DNA of 43,996 nt, from positions 1 through 43,996 of the forward strand of contig CACYGK010000033.1 in the NCBI GenBank assembly GCA_902774005.1, in the 5' to 3' direction. A program made the translations under genes and the position numbers. The notes beneath the pieces are model-generated. The model was not told the DNA's origin and did not search any database. It saw only the letters and a program-made list of their open reading frames with translations. Positions 8,412 through 17,443 of the stretch are shown here, one piece after another. Each line of letters begins with the position of its first letter. The first letter of the stretch is position 1. The DNA is from an uncultured Bacteroidales bacterium. GTDB lineage: Bacteria > Bacteroidota > Bacteroidia > Bacteroidales > Bacteroidaceae.

Positions 8412-11400
8412 ATGAAACATATCGTAATCCATATCATTTCAATTCTTCTGCTATGCATCTTGTTTACCGGATGTATAGGAGGAAGTGAGGAAGATGACCG
8501 CATGAAAGCCCTGCTTGACAGTGCCCGTACGGAGATGCTGGTGAATATGGACTACAACAAATCAGAGATGCTCTATAAGGAGGTTATCGGGTCGACCCGC
8601 AATAAACTTCTGAGACTATGGGCTGATGAGGGTATGATGCAGTTGTGTCAGATCCGTTCGCTCAACAAGAGATATTATGATTATCGTTCGGATGCTCAGC
8701 AGATTCTGCGTGAATTCAAGACTGCCGAACGGCATATCGATGCTGAGAACGATTCTCTGCTGAAACGTGCAAGAAGACATTTCTACCGGGTGTCGGCTGT
8801 CTATTATATTACGCTCCGTGATGTGGAACGAATGTCTGAGATGATTGACAGTATGCATATCGAACCACTAGCCAAGAAGGAGTTTCTTGCAAGATATCTG
8901 GGTAGGGAAAGTATGTATTACAAGTCGCTGAAGAAGGTATGGAGTGCTGAGGACCTGACCGACGAAGGCAGGTATGACGAGGCTCTGGACAGTCTTGCCG
9001 CAGCACTGCACTTCATTAATCTGCATCATCAGAGGTACAGTTTCAACGGAATGGAAGACACATTATCTATATATAAGGAGTCTGCCGATACGATTTCGAC
9101 TGAGATGCGATGGATACATAATCCGGACTGTGTATGTGTGCCCGACTGGATGGCAACGGTACGCGAACAACTCAGTATCACGTTCGGTGCAATGGGAAAT
9201 AAGGAGGCTTCAGACTATAATCATAATATCTATTTCGATATTCTTGATGCTACAAGGCAGGACCGTCAACTCGAACAGCAGATGGACCGTCTGCTAGAAC
9301 ATGAAAGCAGTCTGAACATTTATCTGATTATCACTTCTGTAGCTGCACTGCTGATGCTAGTTGTCGGTATCCGACTGTATAACAGGAAGAAACATGGCAG
9401 TATCAGACAGCAGGAAAAACTGCGTGAGGAAACAGAACATAATATCAGTACTCTGCTGGAACGCTGGCTCAAGGAAAAAGGTGGTTCGATTTCAAAGATT
9501 CAGGATGAGATGGAATATGCCGATGACGAACGAAAGGCTGCTGAAATGAAGGTAGAGGAGAATAAACGCAGTTATATCGATAAGGCAACAAGTATGTCGA
9601 TTGCAAACGGAATAGTTCCGTTCCTAGACCGTGCTATTCGTGAAGTTGACGGTAAGAACTGCGATGTGACTTATCTTGCCGAACTCATTGACAAGATAAA
9701 TGACTATAACGATATACTGGGTCATTGGGTAAAGATAAGACAAGGCAGTGTGTCGCTACATATCGAGAGTTTTCCGCTTGACTCACTTTTCGAGGTAGCA
9801 AGGAAAGCTCAGAAGATGTACGAAACAGAGGGACTCAGTCTGGAAGTGACAGCTACCGATGCTGTTGTCAAAGCTGATAAGGCTCTGACTCTGTTCATGA
9901 TAAACACACTGATGGACAATGCCCGTAAGTTCACTCCACAGGGTGGTTCGGTAAAGGTATATGCCGAACAGACTCCCGACTATGTGGAAATCTCGGTGAA
10001 GGATACGGGTTATGGAATGTCGGAGGATGACAGCAGGGAAGTGATTACTGCAAGGAAGGGATATGGATTCGGACTGCTGAACTGTCGTGGTATCATTGAG
10101 AAATACAAGAAGACGAACCGTCTGTTCTCCGTATGTCATTTCGGAGTGGAAAGCAAGATAGGAGAGGGTAGCAGGTTTTTCTTCCGACTACCGACAAAGA
10201 TAATCGCTATCCTGGCACTGCTGATGATGCCGTTCACTATGCTTTCGGCACAGGAACCTGATGAGGGAATACGGCAGGCTAGGGCGTTTGCCGACAGTGT
10301 GTATGAATGCAATATGAATGGTAATTATGCAAGAGCTATTGAATTTGGTGACTCTGTCATTACATCACTCAATATGCATTATATTGCAGTTACAGGACAG
10401 ACAGACAAACTGCTGAAGCTTGACGGTGAACTGAGAGACATGCCAGAAGTCAAACTTTGGCAGGACGGTTTCGATACTGATTACGATGTGATTATAAGTG
10501 TGAGAAACGAAATAGCAATTGCGGCTCTTGCCATGAACCGAAAACATCTCTACCGCTATAACGGTGATGTGTTTACTCGGCTCTATCAGTATATATCTCA
10601 GGACAAGGAAATGGTTGACGATGTAGCAAGACTGGAACGCATGAACAACAATAAGGTTCTTATTCTGAACCTCTCGATACTTCTCATTTTCCTCATTATC
10701 ATCATTACGGTACTGTATTATTATCATCAGTATATACTGCCGTTGTCGAATCTGAAAGAGGTAAACGAACTGGATGAACAGCTTCTTGACAGCGAGGAGG
10801 ATAAGATTCTGCAAATTGTAAAACGAACTATAAACGACATAATCACAATTGACGATATAAAGATTCTGCCAGTCGGTACTTCGGTGGTTGACCGTCAGAA
10901 TAGTACACTTACCATACCTCTGACACTGGATGTAGATGGTGAACAACTTGACATCGGACTGCTTGCTATATGGCTTCATGCTAATGTAACACCATCGGTG
11001 GATAAGTCAAACGAAAAACTGCTTGGAATGATTGCTTCATATCTTGCAATAGCTCTGTATTGCACTTCTACAAAGATTGATGAGATGCGTCAGCAGTTGG
11101 AGATAAAACAGGACGAGCAGCATCGGGCTGAAGCAGACAGGAACAGAATACATGTGCAGAATATGATTCTTGACAACTGTCTGTCGGCTATCAAACACGA
11201 AACAATGTATTACCCGACCAGAATCAAACAACTGATTCCGACAAATAAAGACGGTAAGAAGGAGATGGATAAGGGTGCGATATCCGAACTGCTCCACTAC
11301 TATAAGGAAATATTCACGGTACTCAGTGAATGTGCCATGAAGCAACTGGAACAGACTGCATTCAAACGGCGAACGGTAACGGCTGACAGTCTGGTAGAAG

Positions 11401-11825
11401 GTATAAAACGAATGGCTGAGGATAATCATAAGTCTACGACACGGACTCTTGATATCAGAAATGAAGTACCGGAGACAACCCGGATCATCTGTGACCCTAT
11501 CATGGTACAGTATATGTTCGATGCACTGCTTTCAGCTATTCCTGAGAATACAGAGACGACGTTTGCAGTAGATATAAAGAGGGAAGGGGACTTCTGTGTA
11601 TTCAATATCACAGACTCAAGCAGACACTGGACCATCGAACAGACTAAGTCTCTGTTCTATGCTGACAGCATGACTTACGATGCAGAAAACGACCAGCTGC
11701 AGGGTGGGGAGTATATACTCTGCCGTCAGATTATAAGAGAACATGATGATCATTGTGGAGTGCGTGGTTGCAGGATTTATGCTGAATCTCCAAACAGACT
11801 GACATTCACTCTGCCTTGCCGTTAA
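8412..11825 (+). CDS. Two-module membrane histidine kinase (DUF5112/DUF5113 type)
   Basis: A single 1137-residue chain holding two kinase-like modules. Module 1 has a lipoprotein-type signal (LLLCILFTGC, Cys21), an alpha-helical TPR-like sensor (30-300), a transmembrane helix (303-322), a coiled coil and a good HATPase domain: N-box NTLMDNARKFTP (498-509), G1 DTGYGM (531-536), G2 KGYGFGLLN (549-557). No histidine sits in the expected dimerisation helix (about 390-410). Module 2 begins with a signal-peptide-like hydrophobic stretch (597-613, ending MLSAQEP), a second helical sensor region, a transmembrane helix (749-771), a GAF-like domain (790-890), a coiled coil and an H-box-like IKHETMYYP with His929. 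Its ATPase domain is degenerate (ICDPIMVQYMFDALLSAI kept; NITDSS in place of G1). Predicted topology is periplasm-cytoplasm-periplasm-cytoplasm. The response regulator follows after 30 bp. The DUF names are from memory. Confidence 0.82.
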   Translation: MKHIVIHIISILLLCILFTGCIGGSEEDDRMKALLDSARTEMLVNMDYNKSEMLYKEVIGSTRNKLLRLWADEGMMQLCQIRSLNKRYYDYRSDAQQILREFKTAERHIDAENDSLLKRARRHFYRVSAVYYITLRDVERMSEMIDSMHIEPLAKKEFLARYLGRESMYYKSLKKVWSAEDLTDEGRYDEALDSLAAALHFINLHHQRYSFNGMEDTLSIYKESADTISTEMRWIHNPDCVCVPDWMATVREQLSITFGAMGNKEASDYNHNIYFDILDATRQDRQLEQQMDRLLEHESSLNIYLIITSVAALLMLVVGIRLYNRKKHGSIRQQEKLREETEHNISTLLERWLKEKGGSISKIQDEMEYADDERKAAEMKVEENKRSYIDKATSMSIANGIVPFLDRAIREVDGKNCDVTYLAELIDKINDYNDILGHWVKIRQGSVSLHIESFPLDSLFEVARKAQKMYETEGLSLEVTATDAVVKADKALTLFMINTLMDNARKFTPQGGSVKVYAEQTPDYVEISVKDTGYGMSEDDSREVITARKGYGFGLLNCRGIIEKYKKTNRLFSVCHFGVESKIGEGSRFFFRLPTKIIAILALLMMPFTMLSAQEPDEGIRQARAFADSVYECNMNGNYARAIEFGDSVITSLNMHYIAVTGQTDKLLKLDGELRDMPEVKLWQDGFDTDYDVIISVRNEIAIAALAMNRKHLYRYNGDVFTRLYQYISQDKEMVDDVARLERMNNNKVLILNLSILLIFLIIIITVLYYYHQYILPLSNLKEVNELDEQLLDSEEDKILQIVKRTINDIITIDDIKILPVGTSVVDRQNSTLTIPLTLDVDGEQLDIGLLAIWLHANVTPSVDKSNEKLLGMIASYLAIALYCTSTKIDEMRQQLEIKQDEQHRAEADRNRIHVQNMILDNCLSAIKHETMYYPTRIKQLIPTNKDGKKEMDKGAISELLHYYKEIFTVLSECAMKQLEQTAFKRRTVTADSLVEGIKRMAEDNHKSTTRTLDIRNEVPETTRIICDPIMVQYMFDALLSAIPENTETTFAVDIKREGDFCVFNITDSSRHWTIEQTKSLFYADSMTYDAENDQLQGGEYILCRQIIREHDDHCGVRGCRIYAESPNRLTFTLPCR

Positions 11826-11855
11826 ATAATAAGAACAACAAAACAATCATACGAT

Positions 11856-12572
11856 ATGAATCCATTCAAAGTAATAATCGTTGAAGACGTAAAACTCGAA
11901 CTCAAGGGTACGGAACAGATATTCCGTAATGAAATACCCGAGGCTGAAATCGTCGGAACTGCCATGACTGAAGAACAGTTGTGGCCGTTAATGCATAATA
12001 ATACTCCCGACCTCGTTCTGCTTGACCTCGGACTGGCAGGAAGTACGACTGCAGGTATCGATGTATGCAAACAACTGCGACGTCGCTATCCTAATGTTCA
12101 TATACTTATCTTTACAGGTGAGATTCTGAATGAACGTCTGTGGGTAGATGCACTTGATGCCGGTGCTGACGGAATTGTACTGAAGACTGGCGAACTGCTT
12201 ACTCCCGACCTGGTATACAGTGTGATGAACGGCAACAAACTGGTGTTCAACCAACCGATTCTGCAGAAGATAGTACAGCGTTTCCGCAGTGTCATACTTT
12301 CAGAGAGTCAACGTTCGGAGGCAATGCTAGAATATGACATAGATGAATATGACGAACGGTTCCTGAGACATCTTGCATTGGGATATACAAAGGATATGAT
12401 TGCTAACCTGCGTACTATGCCGTTCGGTGTCAAGTCGCTTGAAAAACGTCAGGCAGACCTCACACGTCGTCTATTCAGCGAGGATGCAACGGGTGTGAAT
12501 GCAACCCGTCTTGTAACCAAAGCTCTACAACTCAACATCATCAATCTCGATAATCTGACTCCGGATGCATAA
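11856..12572 (+). CDS. Response regulator with REC domain and LuxR-like C-terminal region
   Basis: The 238-residue protein has a receiver domain (residues 4-125) with all key residues: acidic pair E10/D11, phosphoacceptor D57 (LVLLDLGLAG), T87 (ILIFTGE) and K110 (GIVLKTG). After a linker, residues about 165-215 (DERFLRHLALGYTKDMIANL, then VKSLEKRQADLTRRLF) resemble a LuxR/NarL-type four-helix DNA-binding domain, though the match is weaker than in typical members. It follows the two-module kinase by 30 bp and is the obvious partner. The 3' end overlaps the next gene by 8 bp, implying translational coupling. Targets are unknown. Confidence 0.88.
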   Translation: MNPFKVIIVEDVKLELKGTEQIFRNEIPEAEIVGTAMTEEQLWPLMHNNTPDLVLLDLGLAGSTTAGIDVCKQLRRRYPNVHILIFTGEILNERLWVDALDAGADGIVLKTGELLTPDLVYSVMNGNKLVFNQPILQKIVQRFRSVILSESQRSEAMLEYDIDEYDERFLRHLALGYTKDMIANLRTMPFGVKSLEKRQADLTRRLFSEDATGVNATRLVTKALQLNIINLDNLTPDA

Positions 12573-13161
12573 ACTGTTGAAATCACTGCTCATTGCGGAA
12601 TTGCTGCTGCTTCCAATCATTGCAATTGTATCATGGATTTGCAGCGTTTACACACCGTCGGTACGTAGTCTGCTCGCTCCGTTGGGACTGCGTTGGATTA
12701 CCACGAGTTTCGTCAGTAATTTCACACGATTGCCGATTGCCGAATGTGTACTTTGTCTCATTCTGCTATCACTGATTTCATCACTCGACCTTCGTTCCAC
12801 ACTGCGTGGAAGGATTTCACAGAAAGAGAAACGGGCACTGTTCTTTTCATTTATTGTGTTCCTTATAAACATAGCGGCAATTGCAGCACTCACTTTCTTT
12901 CCACCATATATTCTTCTTAATTTCTTCGGTACGTTCTCATCTTCACCACTTACCGACAGTATACCGGGTTTCATTTTCATCACACTTGAAACCACTTGCT
13001 GCACTTATGCCTATACATCGGGAAAGATGACTACTATGCAGGATTTCTCCGTAGCCCATTCATGGCTTATCGTAAAATTCAGTCCATTCTTCATCCACCT
13101 GTTTGTAATTGCACAGATAATCGGATGGTTGGGCTTTTCAAGACTCCTGTCACTTATATAA
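12565..13161 (+). CDS. Five-helix inner-membrane protein, AbgT-like
   Basis: This 198-residue hydrophobic protein has about five predicted transmembrane helices (residues roughly 5-28, 45-74, 88-115, 130-150 and 165-196). The segment SLLAPLGLRWITTSFVSNFT resembles the N-terminal motif of AbgT-type p-aminobenzoyl-glutamate transporters, as I remember that family, but the protein is less than half the usual length, so transport function is not assured. Its ATG lies inside the last codons of the response regulator (8-bp overlap). It may be an output of, or accessory to, the upstream signalling genes. The 3' end overlaps the convergent alpha/beta hydrolase gene by 12 bp. Confidence 0.6.
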   Translation: MHKLLKSLLIAELLLLPIIAIVSWICSVYTPSVRSLLAPLGLRWITTSFVSNFTRLPIAECVLCLILLSLISSLDLRSTLRGRISQKEKRALFFSFIVFLINIAAIAALTFFPPYILLNFFGTFSSSPLTDSIPGFIFITLETTCCTYAYTSGKMTTMQDFSVAHSWLIVKFSPFFIHLFVIAQIIGWLGFSRLLSLI

Positions 13162-14082
13162 ATAAGAATTCACGAATGCCTTCACCTGCTGAGTATATTC
13201 ACGGGGATAGTCGTGATATGAACGGGCATGACGAGCATTCGGTGCTTCCCAGATAAACTTATTTCTCGGTTTGGCTTTATAGAGTTCATGTACCATTTCG
13301 TATGGTACATAATGGTCGTTCTGTCCGTGAATGAACAGCATCGGTTTTTCAGCTTTCTTAATCTGTTCGATAGCTGATGCCTCATGCATATCGAAACCAT
13401 ACATCCATTTGCTTATCCTGTTTGCTAAATGCATGAATGGGAAAGTAGGGCAGTGGTAACGTGTATTGGCAACGTAGCTGAATGCATCCCATGCCGAAGT
13501 GAATCCGCAGTCCTCTACGAAACAGATTACACAATCAGGAGTCTTATCTCCGGCAAGCATCATCGTAGTAGCAGCTCCCATCGATATACCATGAACCACT
13601 ATCTTCAGTGAGTCGTTATTGAAAATACGGGGAGCTTCCGCTATCCAACGCTGGATATCTTTACGGTCTTCCCATCCCATACCGATATGATCACCCTCAC
13701 TTCCGCCGTGAGCCCTCAGTTCAGGTAAAAGCACATTGAAATGCAGGTTCTTACTATACATATAAGCAATGTGTAGCATACCGACGGCACAGTTCTTGTG
13801 TCCGTGAATGACGATGGCAGTATTGTTTGTTGGTTTATCGGCAGGAATGAAATAACCATGCAACTTCAGACTGTCGTCCGACCATATATACGTTTCCGAA
13901 AGCTGCTGATTGCTATTCAGTCTGCGTACCCACTGCTTTAAGTGTGGGTACTCGCTGTACATATAATCATAGGTTTCTTTCTCGTTACGATCGGAGGGTG
14001 AAAGTCCCCAATGCACAATATAGTAACTGATTCCGAAGGTTATGAGCAACAGTAATATGACGGTGAACAACAGAATGAACAT
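13150..14082 (-). CDS. Membrane-anchored alpha/beta hydrolase
   Basis: The protein (310 residues from the start chosen here) carries an N-terminal transmembrane anchor (MFILLFTVILLLLITFGISY) and an alpha/beta hydrolase domain. The HG motif of the oxyanion region is VIHGHKNCAVG, the nucleophile elbow is HGISMGAATT (Ser), an Asp follows in FVEDCGFTSA or in the FIHGQNDHYVPYE segment, and the catalytic His is near the C-terminus (NARHARSYHDYP). It resembles YqkD/Bem46-like serine hydrolases of unknown substrate. The open frame extends to 14310, but that part overlaps aroE and is a Ser/Arg/Lys-rich shadow. The ATG at 14082 lies 11 bp after the aroE stop. A start slightly upstream, giving KKTAMFILL, cannot be excluded, because a positive charge before the helix would be usual. 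It is the last gene of the minus-strand operon. Confidence 0.82.
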   Translation of the reverse strand: MFILLFTVILLLLITFGISYYIVHWGLSPSDRNEKETYDYMYSEYPHLKQWVRRLNSNQQLSETYIWSDDSLKLHGYFIPADKPTNNTAIVIHGHKNCAVGMLHIAYMYSKNLHFNVLLPELRAHGGSEGDHIGMGWEDRKDIQRWIAEAPRIFNNDSLKIVVHGISMGAATTMMLAGDKTPDCVICFVEDCGFTSAWDAFSYVANTRYHCPTFPFMHLANRISKWMYGFDMHEASAIEQIKKAEKPMLFIHGQNDHYVPYEMVHELYKAKPRNKFIWEAPNARHARSYHDYPREYTQQVKAFVNSYLYK

Positions 14083-14093
14083 TGCAGTTTTCT

Positions 14094-14882
14094 TTAACAG
14101 TCTTCTGCACCATTCCAGAAATCCCAACTTGCTTTTGCTTGAAGATGAAGCATTTCCAGTCCGTTCTTTACTATGGCTCCCCGTTCTTTTCCTCGTTGCA
14201 TGAACTGAGTTGTTTCCGGATTGTACACGAGATCGTACAGAAGATGTTTTTCTGTCAGCAGATGATATGGTATCTGTGGACTTTCGTCCGTGTGTGGATG
14301 CATTCCGCATGGTGTGCAGTTTACTATTATATTGTATCGTTCGATAATGTCGGCATTCAGTTCGCCATATGTCAGCATATTAACTCCATCAGATGCCTTT
14401 CGGCTTACCAGTATTACGTCTTCCACTCTGAGTTTTGCTTTCAGTCCATAGACAACGGCTTTAGATGCACCTCCTGTACCAAGTACAAGTGCACGTTTAT
14501 GATGAGGTTTAAGCAGAGGACGTATACTCTCAACAAAACCTATGACATCGGAATTATATCCTTTCAGATATCTCTTTCCGTCCTTCCAACTTACCTTTAC
14601 CACGTTCACGGCACCAATGGCAGCAGCTTCAGCCGACAGTTCGTCGAGTAGTGGAATAATCTGCTGCTTATAAGGTATCGTTACGTTATGTCCTCGGAGG
14701 GTAGGGTACTGGTCTATTGTCTCCAGATACTGATTGAGCGAGGGCAATTCAAAGTTCAGATATCTGGCTTTGATATGCTCTCGTTCAAATTTCTCCGTGA
14801 AGAATCCTCTCGAAAAACTGTGTCCCAGGGGGTAACCCAGCAGTCCGTAGATTGACTCTTCATTATTCTTTATCTGACTCAT
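14094..14882 (-). CDS. aroE: Shikimate dehydrogenase
   Basis: This 262-residue enzyme reduces 3-dehydroshikimate to shikimate with NADPH in the aromatic amino-acid pathway. Substrate-binding residues are visible: GHSFS (20-24), NVTIPYK with the catalytic Lys72, and GYNSD with Asp112. The nucleotide-binding GTGGAS motif is at 135-140, followed by NCTPCGM and YDLVYNPETT. The start codon shares one base with the purC stop (TGATG), a classical coupling arrangement. The length is normal for the family. It is part of the hpt-to-hydrolase run. Confidence 0.96.
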   Translation of the reverse strand: MSQIKNNEESIYGLLGYPLGHSFSRGFFTEKFEREHIKARYLNFELPSLNQYLETIDQYPTLRGHNVTIPYKQQIIPLLDELSAEAAAIGAVNVVKVSWKDGKRYLKGYNSDVIGFVESIRPLLKPHHKRALVLGTGGASKAVVYGLKAKLRVEDVILVSRKASDGVNMLTYGELNADIIERYNIIVNCTPCGMHPHTDESPQIPYHLLTEKHLLYDLVYNPETTQFMQRGKERGAIVKNGLEMLHLQAKASWDFWNGAEDC

Positions 14883-15829
14883 CAGAGACTTTTCAGATAG
14901 TTAGTTACGTTCTCTTCGATGCGCTTTGCGAGGTCCTGACTTGCAGGTGCAGGTTGGAACTTCTCACCGATGATATGCTCATAGAGTTCGATGTAACGTG
15001 CCGAAACACTCTCCGCATATTCATCAGTAATCTCTGGCATAACCTGTCCGGGCTGATTCATGAAGTTATGATCGATGAGCCACTGACGAACAAACTCCTT
15101 AGAGAGTTGTTTCTGCGGTTCACCTTTCTCAAACTTCTCCTTGTAACCTTCAGCATAGAAGTAACGGCTTGAGTCAGGGGTATGTACCTCGTCGATAAGG
15201 TAAACCTTACCGTCACGCTTTCCGAATTCATATTTTGTATCAACAAGAATAAGTCCCTGCTGTGCAGCAATCTTGGTACCAAGTTCGAACAGAGCATAAG
15301 TGTACTTCTCCATCTGCTCGTAGTCTTCCTTCGATACGATGCCCTGACTTATGATTTCCTCTTTCGAGATATTCTCATCATGACCCTCATCTGCCTTTGT
15401 AGTAGGAGTGATGATTGGGGTAGGAAACTTCTGGTTTTCCTTCATGCCGTCAGGCAGTTTGATGCCACAAAGCATACGGTTGCCAGCCTTGTATTCTCTC
15501 CAAGCCGAACCGGTAAGATAACCACGGATTATCATCTCTACACGGAATCCTTCACACTTCAGACCCACAGTCACCATCGGGTCGGGAGTAGCCAGTTTCC
15601 AGTTAGGAACAATGTCAGCACTTGCATCCAGAAATTTTGCAGCAATCTGGTTGAGCACCTGACCTTTGAATGGGATACCTTTTGGCAGAACAACGTCGAA
15701 TGCAGAGATTCTATCAGTTGCAACCATAACCATTAAATCATCGTTGATGTTATATACATCACGAACCTTTCCGTGGTACACACTTTTCTGTCCAGGAAAA
15801 TTGAAATCAGTTCTTGTTAAAGCGTTCAT
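14882..15829 (-). CDS. purC: Phosphoribosylaminoimidazole-succinocarboxamide synthase (SAICAR synthetase)
   Basis: The 315-residue enzyme ligates aspartate to CAIR in de novo purine synthesis with ATP. Family blocks include [73 protein letters not shown] and [14 protein letters not shown]. The frame is open upstream to 15856, but the ATG at 15829 ([14 protein letters not shown]) is the family-typical start. That start lies 23 bp inside the end of phoH. The protein is of the longer eukaryote-like type usual in Bacteroidetes. It is complete. Confidence 0.96.
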   Translation of the reverse strand: MNALTRTDFNFPGQKSVYHGKVRDVYNINDDLMVMVATDRISAFDVVLPKGIPFKGQVLNQIAAKFLDASADIVPNWKLATPDPMVTVGLKCEGFRVEMIIRGYLTGSAWREYKAGNRMLCGIKLPDGMKENQKFPTPIITPTTKADEGHDENISKEEIISQGIVSKEDYEQMEKYTYALFELGTKIAAQQGLILVDTKYEFGKRDGKVYLIDEVHTPDSSRYFYAEGYKEKFEKGEPQKQLSKEFVRQWLIDHNFMNQPGQVMPEITDEYAESVSARYIELYEHIIGEKFQPAPASQDLAKRIEENVTNYLKSL

Positions 15830-16766
15830 TTTCTTTCTCGTATTTAGTATAAGCATTTACAATTCTTGTCACCAGTTTGTGGCGTACTATATCTTTATCA
15901 CCAAGTTCCACGAATCCGATACCTTTGATACCCTTCAGTATTTCGCGAGCTTCCTTCAGTCCACTTCTTATGGCATGGGGGAGGTCTATCTGAGTCATGT
16001 CACCATTGATAATCATCTTCGTGTTCTGTCCCATTCGCGTCAGGAACATCTTTATCTGTTGGGTAGTCGTGTTCTGAGCCTCGTCAAGAATCACTATTGC
16101 ATCGTTCAGTGTTCTGCCTCGCATAAATGCCAACGGAGCAATCTGAATGATGTTCTGTTCCATGTACTCGTTGAGTTTTTGTGCCGGAATCATATCCTGC
16201 AGAGCATCGTACAGCGGTTGCAGATATGGATCAATCTTCTCTTTCATATCACCGGGAAGGAATCCAAGTTTTTCTCCTGCTTCCACTGCCGGACGAGACA
16301 GTATGATTCTGCGTATCTCCTTATTCTTCAAGGCTCTTACAGCCAGGGCAATACTCAGGTAAGTCTTTCCACTTCCAGCCGGACCGATAGCAAAAAGCAT
16401 GTCGTTCTGGTTGAAAAGTGTTACGAGTGTCTTTTGATTCTCCGACCTCGGACTGATTGCCTTTCCCGTTACCGAATAGCATATCACGTCACCTTCATTC
16501 TGCGGTTTACGTGTATTGCCTTTTATGATGTCGAGAATGGCATCTTCACTCAGTGAATTATACATTGCACAATGCTGCTGCATCTTTTCAATGTTTTCCT
16601 CAAACGCACACATCTCCTCCTCGTCACCCATCACTTTAATGACATTACCACGAGCCACAATCCTCAGTTTCGGATACAGTGCCTTGATCATCTGCAAATG
16701 GATATTCTTGACTCCGTAGAATGCTACCAAGTCAATATCCTCAAGTACTATGTGTTTCTCTATCAA
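15807..16766 (-). CDS. phoH: PhoH-like ATPase
   Basis: The protein has 319 residues with an N-terminal KH-like region (about 10-65) and a PhoH P-loop domain. Walker A is GPAGSGKT (128-135) and Walker B is [10 protein letters not shown] (224-233). Other family blocks are [43 protein letters not shown] and [18 protein letters not shown]. PhoH-like proteins are cytoplasmic ATPases linked to RNA metabolism and often lie next to ybeY; their exact reaction is unsettled. The start overlaps the pgeF stop by 4 bp (ATGA), and the end overlaps purC by 23 bp, so translation of the three is probably coupled. Confidence 0.93.
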   Translation of the reverse strand: MIEKHIVLEDIDLVAFYGVKNIHLQMIKALYPKLRIVARGNVIKVMGDEEEMCAFEENIEKMQQHCAMYNSLSEDAILDIIKGNTRKPQNEGDVICYSVTGKAISPRSENQKTLVTLFNQNDMLFAIGPAGSGKTYLSIALAVRALKNKEIRRIILSRPAVEAGEKLGFLPGDMKEKIDPYLQPLYDALQDMIPAQKLNEYMEQNIIQIAPLAFMRGRTLNDAIVILDEAQNTTTQQIKMFLTRMGQNTKMIINGDMTQIDLPHAIRSGLKEAREILKGIKGIGFVELGDKDIVRHKLVTRIVNAYTKYEKENERFNKN

Positions 16767-17443
16767 TTTCTTAAAAATATTCCATTAATAATTCTTCCGT
16801 CACACACCTTCATCCTTCGTGCCGAGTAGAAATTCTCATTCGTCAGAGTATCAACTCCGGCAATATGGATATTCTCTTTTTTCAGTCCCTTACCGACGAG
16901 TTGCAGTCGGTTAGCCTCCCAAAGGTCTATATGCCATTTAGCATATATCCTTGCAATCTGCTCCATAGGGAATCCTGCCTTCTCAAATTCCTCATACACT
17001 TCGTTTCCTACTTCGAAACTCTCCAGACTGATTCCAGGACCAATCACCGCCTTCAGATTCTCCGGTTTGATGCCGTAATGCTCTTTCAGTACATCGATAT
17101 TTTTCTCAACAATTCTCTGTACTGTACCTTTCCATCCTGCATGAACGGCAGCAATAACACCCATCCTTTCTTCGTATATCAAAACAGGGATGCAATCGGC
17201 AGTCTTAACACCGATACAGACATTCTTTAAGTCGGTTGTCAAAGCATCCACACCGTGAAGCATCAGAATCTGTTCCAGTTGAGTCATTTCCATGAACTCC
17301 CTGTCGATAATCTGAGTCTTCGTACCGTGAATCTGGTGACTTGGCAACAGTACAGGTACATTGACTTCTATTTCTGACAGACAGTCTCTTGTGGTTGAAA
17401 ATGCAACTATATTATCACTCGTCGGATGTATCAACATATTCAA
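16763..17443 (-). CDS. pgeF: Peptidoglycan editing factor PgeF (YfiH/laccase-domain), shortened N-terminal region
   Basis: This 226-residue protein belongs to the YfiH/PgeF family, which removes wrongly incorporated L-Ser from peptidoglycan precursors. Metal/catalytic residues are present: H39 (SHQIHGTK), C84 (KTADCIPV) and H101 (AVHAGWKG). The family is usually about 250-270 residues. Between FSTTR (14-18) and CLSEIEVNVPVLLPSHQ the expected GG-x-S-x-G-x-Y-x-S-x-N...GD block of about 35-40 residues is absent, pointing to an in-frame deletion near base 17386. The start at 17443 overlaps obg by 29 bp; the ATG at 17437 is an alternative. The stop overlaps phoH by 4 bp. Function after such a loss is uncertain. 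Confidence 0.85.
   Translation of the reverse strand: MNMLIHPTSDNIVAFSTTRDCLSEIEVNVPVLLPSHQIHGTKTQIIDREFMEMTQLEQILMLHGVDALTTDLKNVCIGVKTADCIPVLIYEERMGVIAAVHAGWKGTVQRIVEKNIDVLKEHYGIKPENLKAVIGPGISLESFEVGNEVYEEFEKAGFPMEQIARIYAKWHIDLWEANRLQLVGKGLKKENIHIAGVDTLTNENFYSARRMKVCDGRIINGIFLRN

Noticed and set aside
14083-14310. N-terminal extension of the alpha/beta hydrolase to 14310.
   Set aside because: The added 76 residues are read out of frame through the 3' end of aroE and are Ser/Arg/Lys-rich without family similarity.
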